Part shown: positions 45,281 through 53,838 of the stretch, piece after piece
Position numbering within the stretch: position 1 is the first letter of the stretch
Layout of the letters: each line of letters starts with the position of its first letter
Source of the DNA: Flavobacterium sp. ALJ2
Lineage (GTDB): Bacteria > Bacteroidota > Bacteroidia > Flavobacteriales > Flavobacteriaceae
DNA: 64,000 nucleotides
Reading direction: 5' to 3'
Assembly: GCF_015594725.1 (NCBI RefSeq)
Contig: NZ_JADNRC010000017.1
Location: 1 to 64,000 of the forward strand
Made by a program: the position numbers and the translations under genes
The notes under the pieces: model-generated
The model's input: only the letters and a program-made list of their open reading frames with translations
Told to the model about the DNA's origin: nothing
Database searches by the model: none

Positions 45281-48200
45281 TTATAATTCTAAGTGTAATG
45301 GCTGCTTATCAATTGGTAATGTCAGCGGTATTGCACCCTTTACAGTTACTGCTTTATTATTCCACATTCTATATTCAAATAGGATATCTAAGCTCTTGTC
45401 AGTAATTCTTTTACTGTCATGCATAATCAGAACCTGAGAATAATCTTTTGAATGCAATGTGTTGTAGTCAAAGTTTTGGGTGAATTTTTCAACTTCTTTA
45501 TTATCAATTATTTCTATACTAGGAATGCCTACAATAATTGTATCCTTAATTTCTTCTAATGGTATTTTAGGAATGTTAAAAGGTTCAGGATTACGAACTA
45601 AAAGTGCTACGATATCTCCAGTATTGGTGTTGATAATGCGATTGATTTCGGTGCTTTGTGCCGGATCAAGAGGAGATAAGTTTAAAATTCCCTCGATAGC
45701 ATGATCAAATGGATGTTGGTGTTTTAATGCCATTGAATCACTTAGTGCATCTTCTTGACCAATAATAACGTTGTTTAAAGCTGTAATTTGATTGTCACTT
45801 AAATTTAGTTTTACATCAAATAATGCCTTACGTGACTTAACGACAAGTCCAGTATTATTTTTTTCTCCAATCTCATAACTTTGTATTTGTTTTTCAAAGT
45901 TTCTGTAACGTGAGGTTTGGAATCCAAATTGATGTACAAGTACATTTTTGCCTTTATTTTCATCTAGATTTTTGCTAGTATCAAAATAATTATTTGCTAA
46001 AATCGTATACAATTTCGAAGGCTTTAAATTTGTTAACTTTACACTATAGCCGTATGATCTTGGTTGTAAAGGACTTCCAAGCGTTAGTGTACATTCCATT
46101 TCAGGTTTTGAATTGATAAAATTATTTAACAATTTTATACCTAAAGGTAGTCTGGGGTCAGTATCACTTACCCATTCTTCTCCTTTTTCCTTTTTTTCTA
46201 CTTTAGGATATGTGGTTATCTCGTCTTGTAACGGATACGGAATAAGCACATCATTAAGAGGATCTTTAATAATAAGGTTTAAAGCGCCTGCCATCTTTGG
46301 TCTAGAAGTTTCATAGTCTGACCAGTCTTTAAACATGTGGTAGGCATATGGATTTGTAAAAAATAACGAAACTTCACATTGCTCATTTCCATAAAAAACA
46401 GGTTTTGATTGTAATAAATTTCCATCGGCATTAGGGTAAGAACGGTTGTAATCTATATACTGTCTTAAAGAGGTTAATGGTGATTTTGCTAAATCGGTTA
46501 ATTCATTTTTTGGAGCAGGATCTTGCCCAGCTGGTGTTACAGGATCGGCAACAGGAAAGTGACCTATAGGGCCTAAAGTTTTAAAACCATAATAGTATTT
46601 AAACGATGTTTCATTTTTGTCATCTACAGTATCTAGTAATTCAAAGTCTAAACAATAGGTGGTATTTGGTCTCCAAATAGGCTGAACGGTGTTTTGAATA
46701 GCGTCCTTCATGGCTTTATTATCTTCTTCTACATCTTTAAAAGATGGTATGGTTGTATTATGAAAATAACTTTCTTTAGTTAACCAATCGATGCTCTGTA
46801 TAAAAGTCGTGTACTCTAATTCTTCATTTTCGGTATTATTTCCTATTGAGCAGATTACACTATTTATAGTAATTAATTTAGAATTTCTGGTTGCTCTTGT
46901 ATAGTTTAAGTTTGTATCAGTATTAAGCTCAATTAAACTAGTAGTTCCATTCGCTAAGACTAAGCTTGATGCCGTTACTTCAACTTTCTTTATTGGATAT
47001 AACGCGCAGTTATCGAATAGATCATTAAATAGAGAGAAATAAATTCCTCTTTCATTCGGTTTAGAAGAAAGCATTAGGATTTCATTAGCTACCGAATCGT
47101 TTTGGATAGTAATTATAGACGCATTATCTATTGTACTATTTCTTTTGATTAATCTTGTAAGCCCTAATGTAGAATTGAATACAAATAAATAATGTTCATT
47201 ATAAGCCAGAATTGAGTTATCGGTTAAGGCATTATTTGATAAATAGATAGCCGAGTCAAAAATTGCATCGTTTTTAACTATCTTAAGAGAGGTTCCATTA
47301 ATTTGAGCCAAACCAAATTTCCCGTCAGCTAATTTAAGTGACATTAAAATTGTACCATTTGCAACGATTGCATCAGTAATTTCGGTAACAGAGGCATCAG
47401 AAACTATTTTTGTATCAGTTACAGTTATAGCTTTAGTAGCTGTGTTAATGCTAATACTAATGATTTTTTTATCTTTTGTAATCAAGCTAAATTCAGTACC
47501 ACTGTGCTGAAGTACTTTAATTACTATTTCACTGATTTTTGTGCAATGAATAATAGCACGATCATTTCCGTTAATCCAGTTAATTTGAGTTCCATCAGTT
47601 AATGTGTTAATCCAAAGTAGTTCATTGTTGTCCAGAGGTAATAATTTGTTAAACCCTTTAGAATAGGTACTTAGGTATTTCATTCCAAAATTCTGGTTCA
47701 ATTCAGAATCAAGTTCAATAATAGCTGTTGAAGCAATTGGATTTTGACAGCCTACAACAAAATCATAGTCAATAATTGCTTCTCCAATTCCTTTGCATTG
47801 TTTGGCATCCATGCCTTGAGTAAGGAACAAATTACCATTTACTACTTGCATTGAAGTTACCACACCATTTAACAAACGCTCTCTTAATATTCTTCCATTA
47901 ACATCAATTTGAAGAAGAACTGTTGTGTTTGGCTGTGGATGAAACGAAATAAGATATGTGTTATCATATTTAAAAACTTTATCAAATACATAATCAACTT
48001 TTCCTTTATAACCATAAAAGCGAGAAAATGTAAGAGGAGTAGAGCTGTCAATTGTACTATTACCTGAATCTATTTTTAACTTTGCTAATTCGGCTAATAA
48101 AAGATTGTATTTTACTGTGTCATTTGGAGTAGAAATTGAGATTTCTCCTTCAGTATCTGTATAGGTGCTATCAAATAATGCTTCTATCTCTTCTCTGATT

Positions 48201-51200
48201 TGCATCATACGTTCAGTCTTTGCTGATAGAGGAATAATTACAATTTTATCAATTTTAGTTTTTGAAATAGGATCACTATTTGCATCAAATAAAGTTATTT
48301 CCTTTAACAATTCAGTTCTAGTATATGTTAACTCAGTTGAAATAACTGTTGCATTAGCAGTTTTTTTCAATTGAACTTCTTTATAAGTGACGAATTTTTT
48401 ATCTTTTTCTGTAACAGCAGTATATGCTATTATTTTTACGTTTTTTGCACGAGTTGTTAGTTTTAAAGTAGGTTCAATAGCCGATTCAGGGAAAATAATT
48501 TCTAACTGATTGTAGTTTTTGAAAGATAAAGATCTTCTATAGCCAAAAGGATTACCTTCTGCAGTAATGCTCATAAAATCTCCACCTCCAAGTTTATTGG
48601 TTTCTAAAATCTCTGGAGTATCTCCAATGAGTTTAAAAAACAGCCCATTAATTTTATCTGCTTCATATTGCATAGGTATATAAAAACGTTTTCCAATTCT
48701 TTTATTTAAGAAATTGGTATGTTCTTTTTTTATTTTATCAGATACACAGAACAATTTAGATGGAGTAATTCCGTATTGTTCCGGAACATACCAACCAGGT
48801 TCCCCAGCGCTTAGAAACGAAAATGGATTGGTTGCTAAAACTCGAATACTATCATATTGATCAATTACTTTTTGCCATTGAGCCCATGGTAATTGTCCAA
48901 CTTTATCCCTGTCTTTTTGTTCTACAACAGCTTCAAACGGATGGTAATTTTCCCATTTATTCGAAATAGTATTCCATGATTTTAAACCAATTGATTTAAT
49001 AGAGTATTGATGTTTTACCTGACGCAATTTTCTTCCTCCTGCAGTACTAATTGGAGGCATCATATCGGTGTAATTTTTTGCATCACCAGTATAACCCCCA
49101 ATAATTTTAGCCAGATTAGCATTAGGTAATAATCCCTTAGCCATTTTAATATCGATATATGTGTCTAAAGGAATTACTTTAGTAATTTGGATTGGATTAG
49201 TAGGGGAACTGGTGAAAAAATTAAGAGGGAACCCTTGATTTGTTAACATGTGTACCCCTTTTACCGATTCGGAAGTTCTGTTATCCTGATCATCACCATG
49301 TGTTCCCATAGGAAGTGGGCTAAAAGGAGTACGGTCAATGACTCTGTTAATATCCCATTGAAGCTCAATTAAGAATTTTTTACGTACCCTAATAAAACCA
49401 ATTTTAACACGTACATTTAATTCGATTTTAGCATAGATTAAAAATGGTTTAAATGATTCGATGGAGAATATAGTGTCTAGTCCAATTTCTACTTTTATAA
49501 TCCAAATTTTAATATTAATTCCTCCACCAGCAGCAATGTAACCACCCATTTGTGGACGCTTAAATGAAATTTTCCCCCCTAACTCAAGATAAGCCCATAG
49601 TCTTACTTTAGCAGGACCAAAACTTTTATTTAGTTTATAATCTAATCTGGCACCAGCTTCTATTCCTTGAGCAGAAAGCATAATAAATGCTTTGGCGGAG
49701 AATAAAGTTAATATTCTAGCCATAATTGGATCTTTTCTTGATCCGATATTAACATACCAAGGTTTCTGATTTTTAAAGAAAAAACCAGCTTCTAATAAAG
49801 CATTTAATTTAAAAATTTCCCCGCTATCTTTAGGAATACTAAATTCTGCTCCAGCAGCTAATTCTAGAGAGTCGTCTCCAAAAGCGACCATAGCAAAAAA
49901 CGGAGGATTACTAGGATCATCTTCAATAAGTCCTAATCGTCCAGCAATAACGTTTAATCCTGCTTCAATATAAAATAAGGTAGGTAGAGACAATAACATC
50001 ATTGCGCGTAATGATAATACGTGTCCACCATCTGCAACAGTGCCAAAGGTAGCTCCAGCTCCAATAGAAAATGGTGATTTGTATTGTAAAGAATCTGGAG
50101 GACCACTGAATTTTTTAATGTTTATTCCAGGTTTTGGATGTTTGTAAAATTCGTACCAAGATTTATCTGTAGTTAAGCCTACAGCTTCTTTGGTTGCCAC
50201 ATATCTAAATCCTAACAGACCTCTAAAAGCAGAAATAGAAAGGAATCCTAAAGGAATGGGAGTAGGAAGATCAATATGTGCATCTACCAAAAATGCAGGG
50301 TATTTAGGCATAAAACGCATTCCAACACCGCCAGAAATTTTTGCTTTTGGTAATTTCAACGAAACCTCACCCATAAATTCTTGTGATACACCTGGTTGAG
50401 GTAAAGAAATCATTCCGTTAATAATAGCCATTGCTGATGATTCAGATGCAGATCCAGGAATTATTAAATCTACTTCGATGGTTTGAATTCTTAAAAAATC
50501 ATCCTTATGACCTTCTTCAGTGCAATAGTAATATTTAACACCTTCTCCACGAGCATCTACACCTAACGGATTGATACTAATAGCACCATCAAATCCCCAA
50601 AAGTTATATTTACGCCCATTAATTTGAGTAGATCCAAAATTAACGTTAGAAATAGTCATTTTAACAGGCCCAAGATTTAAAGTTCGATTCAATGGTATTG
50701 GAATAGAACCACCCTGAACCTCGATATTACCATCACTGTAAATACGAAGTTTTTCGATGTCAATTCCTTGACCTTGCATGATATTATCCATTATTGGGTT
50801 TGGAAACGAAACATAACATGAAGTTCCTACATAAAAATCTTCATCTTGCTTCCCTAATTCGAAACTAAAGAAGTCAAATTGTACAAGATTAAATAAAATG
50901 GCTGTTGGAGCACTTTCTTTTTCAAAAGAAGCGGTAAGGTTAAAATCGCCATCATCGTACAAATGCCCCTCGAGAACAGCGCTGAAAGGAGTTTTTCCAT
51001 CAGGTTTTTTAAACTTATTTAGGATTAATTGTCCCTTAATATTAGAACCAATAACCTTGTTTTGTTTGAAAGAAATGTCAAATTTGTTAAAACCTATTTT
51101 AAAACCATTACTAGGTGAACCTATAGTTTTCCATAACGTATTTTCGATAAGTTTTGATAAAAAATCTTGATATTCCTTAGCGGTATTAAAGCTGTAAATC

Positions 51201-52684
51201 GTATTAGGTCTTACTAATGCAGATAGTAAGTTGGCATTGGTTTTTAGTACCAATGGATATTTAAAAGCACAAGGTAGTTTTAAAGTATCTAATTCTTCTA
51301 AATGCTGGATTAAAGCAGTATAATCAGCAATTTCTTTTTCCTTAACCACCTTATCTTCTTCGCCCGTTTCGAACATAGTGATCGGATAAAGAAAGTCGAA
51401 CTTGTCATTAAAATAACTCAAGCCATTACCAGTAGGAACAGGAACAGTTTCCAAATAAATATTACCGGATAAACCTCCTGTACCAATTAATAGATCAGAG
51501 GCACCAATTTTTAATGTTGGTGCAGTATTTCCTATTTCTTTTTTGTCATCATTAAACCATCTGGACGGTAATGTTACCGATATGGCACGGGCATATACCC
51601 CAACAAAGTCATTAGGTCTGCCATCTGCATCAGCTTCTGGAATATTGGTTTTCTTGCTTAAATCGACTTTTAAAGTGTCTAGTTCAAGAATTAATCCGGT
51701 ATTGCCAATCATGGCGGTAGAAGAAGGTTTTAAAGTTCCTCCTAGTTCTAATTGATAGCCAATTCCAGCCTCGGTATCAGCATATAATTGCGCTTGTGCA
51801 AATACAAAAACTGATTTTGCATTTGGATCCTTATACGCTGACCCATTTGGATTGATCGGTCTTAATATCTTTTGAGGAAATTCTATTCCAGCGCTCAATG
51901 CTAGTGTAGCCTTGGCTTTAGGAGTAATAATTCTTTTAATATGTGCTTCAATACCGTCTGGAGCGATAATGTTATAAAATTCCTGTAGTCTTCTTTTGGT
52001 ATCTGATAAATCTGATTTTAAGATATAAACAGCAAACAATAGCAGCGGAATAGATTCTGTAATTCCAGGATGATCATTAATAAGTTTAGATAGACTTCCA
52101 ATAGATTGTTCGATACCTACTGGAAATTTTAATTCTTGATATCCTTCACTTCCTGTTAGTTTTTGTAAGTCATTAATATCAGTTAAAAGCTGTTCATATT
52201 TTGTAATTCCATCAGCAGCTTCAACAAAAATATTAAGCATATGAGCAACTACCTGTTCTTCGCTAATACGAAAAACCTGAAGTCCCAATGCATAAAAATC
52301 TTTCAATGAAAAAGAAAATTCGCTTGAACTAAACGTTTTTAGGAATGCTAAAATCTCCCACTGATATTCGAGTGTAATAGGAAAGGATGAGATAGTAGAG
52401 TCGTCGCCAGTTAGGTCAGGATTAAGCACAAGTGCTAAGTCAAATGGCAAAGGAATTGCCAATTTCTTGTTGGTTACAATATCCAGACTGTAAAAGGCCG
52501 AGTCGCCACGATAGCCTCTTGAATATTGTAAGTTTTTATAATGTATAGTTTCAAAAATGGCATTTAAGCCATTTTGAACAAACGACAAAAACTCAGGTAA
52601 ATCGTCTGCAGTGATTACCTCAGATAATCGCGGGTAGTATCTTGCTGTAGGCATTGGAACCGCTGGAATTGGATTAGTTGGCAT
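45281..52684 (-). CDS. Giant protein of unknown function (2467 aa)
   Basis: No signal peptide (MPTNPIPAVPMPTARYYPRL). The N-terminal 280 residues are mostly helical. From about 280 to 1200 the sequence is rich in alternating hydrophobic strands with Gly/Ala (FSAKAFIMLSAQGIEAGARL, GYIAAGGGINIKIWIIKVEI), resembling the DUF6603-type large beta proteins, but I am not sure. The third quarter (about 1500-1950) has short repeated blocks such as ITDAIVANGTILMSLKLADG that look like a beta-propeller. The end (about 2150-2467) is a beta-rich domain that may bind the next protein. No enzyme motif was seen. It opens the second late gene block, downstream of a shared promoter block. Confidence 0.75.
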   Translation of the reverse strand: MPTNPIPAVPMPTARYYPRLSEVITADDLPEFLSFVQNGLNAIFETIHYKNLQYSRGYRGDSAFYSLDIVTNKKLAIPLPFDLALVLNPDLTGDDSTISSFPITLEYQWEILAFLKTFSSSEFSFSLKDFYALGLQVFRISEEQVVAHMLNIFVEAADGITKYEQLLTDINDLQKLTGSEGYQELKFPVGIEQSIGSLSKLINDHPGITESIPLLLFAVYILKSDLSDTKRRLQEFYNIIAPDGIEAHIKRIITPKAKATLALSAGIEFPQKILRPINPNGSAYKDPNAKSVFVFAQAQLYADTEAGIGYQLELGGTLKPSSTAMIGNTGLILELDTLKVDLSKKTNIPEADADGRPNDFVGVYARAISVTLPSRWFNDDKKEIGNTAPTLKIGASDLLIGTGGLSGNIYLETVPVPTGNGLSYFNDKFDFLYPITMFETGEEDKVVKEKEIADYTALIQHLEELDTLKLPCAFKYPLVLKTNANLLSALVRPNTIYSFNTAKEYQDFLSKLIENTLWKTIGSPSNGFKIGFNKFDISFKQNKVIGSNIKGQLILNKFKKPDGKTPFSAVLEGHLYDDGDFNLTASFEKESAPTAILFNLVQFDFFSFELGKQDEDFYVGTSCYVSFPNPIMDNIMQGQGIDIEKLRIYSDGNIEVQGGSIPIPLNRTLNLGPVKMTISNVNFGSTQINGRKYNFWGFDGAISINPLGVDARGEGVKYYYCTEEGHKDDFLRIQTIEVDLIIPGSASESSAMAIINGMISLPQPGVSQEFMGEVSLKLPKAKISGGVGMRFMPKYPAFLVDAHIDLPTPIPLGFLSISAFRGLLGFRYVATKEAVGLTTDKSWYEFYKHPKPGINIKKFSGPPDSLQYKSPFSIGAGATFGTVADGGHVLSLRAMMLLSLPTLFYIEAGLNVIAGRLGLIEDDPSNPPFFAMVAFGDDSLELAAGAEFSIPKDSGEIFKLNALLEAGFFFKNQKPWYVNIGSRKDPIMARILTLFSAKAFIMLSAQGIEAGARLDYKLNKSFGPAKVRLWAYLELGGKISFKRPQMGGYIAAGGGINIKIWIIKVEIGLDTIFSIESFKPFLIYAKIELNVRVKIGFIRVRKKFLIELQWDINRVIDRTPFSPLPMGTHGDDQDNRTSESVKGVHMLTNQGFPLNFFTSSPTNPIQITKVIPLDTYIDIKMAKGLLPNANLAKIIGGYTGDAKNYTDMMPPISTAGGRKLRQVKHQYSIKSIGLKSWNTISNKWENYHPFEAVVEQKDRDKVGQLPWAQWQKVIDQYDSIRVLATNPFSFLSAGEPGWYVPEQYGITPSKLFCVSDKIKKEHTNFLNKRIGKRFYIPMQYEADKINGLFFKLIGDTPEILETNKLGGGDFMSITAEGNPFGYRRSLSFKNYNQLEIIFPESAIEPTLKLTTRAKNVKIIAYTAVTEKDKKFVTYKEVQLKKTANATVISTELTYTRTELLKEITLFDANSDPISKTKIDKIVIIPLSAKTERMMQIREEIEALFDSTYTDTEGEISISTPNDTVKYNLLLAELAKLKIDSGNSTIDSSTPLTFSRFYGYKGKVDYVFDKVFKYDNTYLISFHPQPNTTVLLQIDVNGRILRERLLNGVVTSMQVVNGNLFLTQGMDAKQCKGIGEAIIDYDFVVGCQNPIASTAIIELDSELNQNFGMKYLSTYSKGFNKLLPLDNNELLWINTLTDGTQINWINGNDRAIIHCTKISEIVIKVLQHSGTEFSLITKDKKIISISINTATKAITVTDTKIVSDASVTEITDAIVANGTILMSLKLADGKFGLAQINGTSLKIVKNDAIFDSAIYLSNNALTDNSILAYNEHYLFVFNSTLGLTRLIKRNSTIDNASIITIQNDSVANEILMLSSKPNERGIYFSLFNDLFDNCALYPIKKVEVTASSLVLANGTTSLIELNTDTNLNYTRATRNSKLITINSVICSIGNNTENEELEYTTFIQSIDWLTKESYFHNTTIPSFKDVEEDNKAMKDAIQNTVQPIWRPNTTYCLDFELLDTVDDKNETSFKYYYGFKTLGPIGHFPVADPVTPAGQDPAPKNELTDLAKSPLTSLRQYIDYNRSYPNADGNLLQSKPVFYGNEQCEVSLFFTNPYAYHMFKDWSDYETSRPKMAGALNLIIKDPLNDVLIPYPLQDEITTYPKVEKKEKGEEWVSDTDPRLPLGIKLLNNFINSKPEMECTLTLGSPLQPRSYGYSVKLTNLKPSKLYTILANNYFDTSKNLDENKGKNVLVHQFGFQTSRYRNFEKQIQSYEIGEKNNTGLVVKSRKALFDVKLNLSDNQITALNNVIIGQEDALSDSMALKHQHPFDHAIEGILNLSPLDPAQSTEINRIINTNTGDIVALLVRNPEPFNIPKIPLEEIKDTIIVGIPSIEIIDNKEVEKFTQNFDYNTLHSKDYSQVLIMHDSKRITDKSLDILFEYRMWNNKAVTVKGAIPLTLPIDKQPLHLEL

Positions 52685-52846
52685 ATTCTATTTTTTTTTG
52701 ACTTTATTTTTGTTCGTATTTTGCAGGATCATATTCTTGTTATTGCAATCAATGTGAGTAATTAAATAATTAATTCTTTTTGGCTTAAATACGACTTCAA
52801 AAAACTGCTTAGTATGATTCGTTTAGCAGTGTTTTTTATTTTGATA

Positions 52847-52930
52847 GTGTAAAGATCAGCCTAAAAAGAAGCTTTAAAAAATTTGTGTTTGCTGGTTTAA
52901 CAGCTATGTTCTATGACTTTACAGGGTTGT
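52847..52930 (-). promoter_or_regulatory. Late promoter block A (upstream of the 2467-aa gene)
   Basis: On the minus strand it reads ..ACAACCCTGTAAAG.. TCATAGAACATAGCTGTT.. then TTTTTTAAAGCTTC, then TTTTTAGGCTGATC. It aligns over about 85 bp with block B at 60405-60490. The shared parts are CTGTAAA, AGAACA, TTTTTTAA, GC and TTTTAGGCT. It lies about 165 bases before the 2467-aa start. The -7 region resembles TAnnTTTG only loosely and no TTG is placed right, as expected for an activator-dependent late promoter. Confidence 0.6.
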
Positions 52931-52990
52931 AAAGAAAGCGGAAAGTTTATGAGAATTGTTGGTATCAGATTCGGGTTTAAAACCCTGTAA
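52919..52990. repeat. 10-bp inverted repeat flanking promoter block A
   Basis: TTACAGGGTT (52919-52928) and AACCCTGTAA (52981-52990) are perfect inverted copies 52 bases apart, the first inside block A. Could be a paired activator site or a loop-forming stem. Confidence 0.5.
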
Positions 52991-53333
52991 TTTGTTACGT
53001 TACTAGTAATGTGAAAAATATAATCCTTTGCTTTTAATAGCGCTAAACGTGCTTTCATAATAGAGAAGCTTTCAGTCTCTCGTTAAAACGAACTTCTCAC
53101 TTTCAGTGCAGAGTGGTTTAGTTTGAAAATGCACATTAGTGCGCTAGGGGAGCTTGTAGAGTAAGTTCCTTCGGAGATTAAAAATGTATGTTTTATGGGG
53201 GTGTTACCTTATGCTTTCTACCTAATAGAGCACAGTTTGGGGATTGTTATTCTAGCTTTAGTTTTCATGGTTTATGTTTTTTGGCTAGTAATCGTAAGCT
53301 TATCTATAGTTTAAGCTTTGCAATAGAAGCCTC

Positions 53334-53355
53334 GGAACTTGTGAAGACAAGTTCC
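53334..53355 (+). terminator. Hairpin with U-tract-like tail, plus strand
   Basis: Perfect 9 bp stem GGAACTTGT / ACAAGTTCC with loop GAAG, followed on the plus strand by TTTATTATGG. It would terminate a plus-strand transcript, although no plus-strand gene is recognised here. Confidence 0.5.
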
Positions 53356-53425
53356 TTTATTATGGCTTAAATTGTGTGTGGGCTGGAGCGATTATTTAAC
53401 AGACATTGTTTAATAATCTTTGTAG

Positions 53426-53449
53426 ACACGGAAAAGGATTTTTTCGTGT
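53426..53449 (-). terminator. Terminator-like hairpin after the immunity gene
   Basis: Stem of ACACGGAAAA with TTTTTCGTGT (one mismatch) 36 bases after the immunity stop on the minus strand. It would end the lysis-722-toxin-immunity transcript. Confidence 0.5.
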
Positions 53450-53484
53450 TATTGTTGTGTTGGGATATCTAAATAGTCGAGGTA

Positions 53485-53826
53485 TTATAAATTTCTAAAT
53501 GATAACCATTCTTGTAAGAGTATTTTAAAATCATTCAAATGGATTGTTTGATAGCCATCAATTGAAAAATAAGGACTAGAAAAAACCACATCAAATACTG
53601 AAAATTCTTCTGCACTATTAAGAAAATCTAAATCATATGGTTGGTTATTTTGTATTAAACTAATTGTGTTTATTAAATCAATAATGACAATTTTAGGCAA
53701 TACTTGAATAAAGTTTAATTTTTTGTATTCACCAAGTGCATTGCTTGAATCTAAAATATATCCGATTTCATTAAAGGGGCCTATTTTTTTATAAAATTTT
53801 AAATTTAATTCATCTTGTTTTTTCAT
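53485..53826 (-). CDS. Probable immunity protein for the EndoU-like toxin
   Basis: 113-residue acidic soluble protein (MKKQDELNLKFYKKIGPFNE ... LLQEWLSFRNL), no signal, no recognised family. It starts 12 bases after the toxin stop codon, is very AT-rich like the toxin's C-terminal part, and is the last gene before the noncoding region. Size, position and composition fit a cognate immunity protein that protects the producer from the toxin. This is inferred from context; binding is untested. Confidence 0.6.
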   Translation of the reverse strand: MKKQDELNLKFYKKIGPFNEIGYILDSSNALGEYKKLNFIQVLPKIVIIDLINTISLIQNNQPYDLDFLNSAEEFSVFDVVFSSPYFSIDGYQTIHLNDFKILLQEWLSFRNL

Positions 53827-53838
53827 GCTCTTTGTATT

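Larger units (their letters stand above)
52991..53484. other. Noncoding stretch with several foldbacks between the immunity and 2467-aa genes
   Basis: No ORF is credible here. It holds a nested foldback GAGAAG (53063-53068) with CTTCTC (53093-53098) enclosing CGTT/AACG, and the hairpins listed separately at 53334 and 53426. The density of structure is unusual for this genome and suggests a regulatory RNA region or a recombination junction downstream of the toxin/immunity pair. Confidence 0.45.

Noticed and set aside
53188..53370. 60-codon plus-strand open frame in the structured gap
   Set aside because: Composition is not protein-like, there is no similarity to a known family, and a terminator-like hairpin lies inside it.
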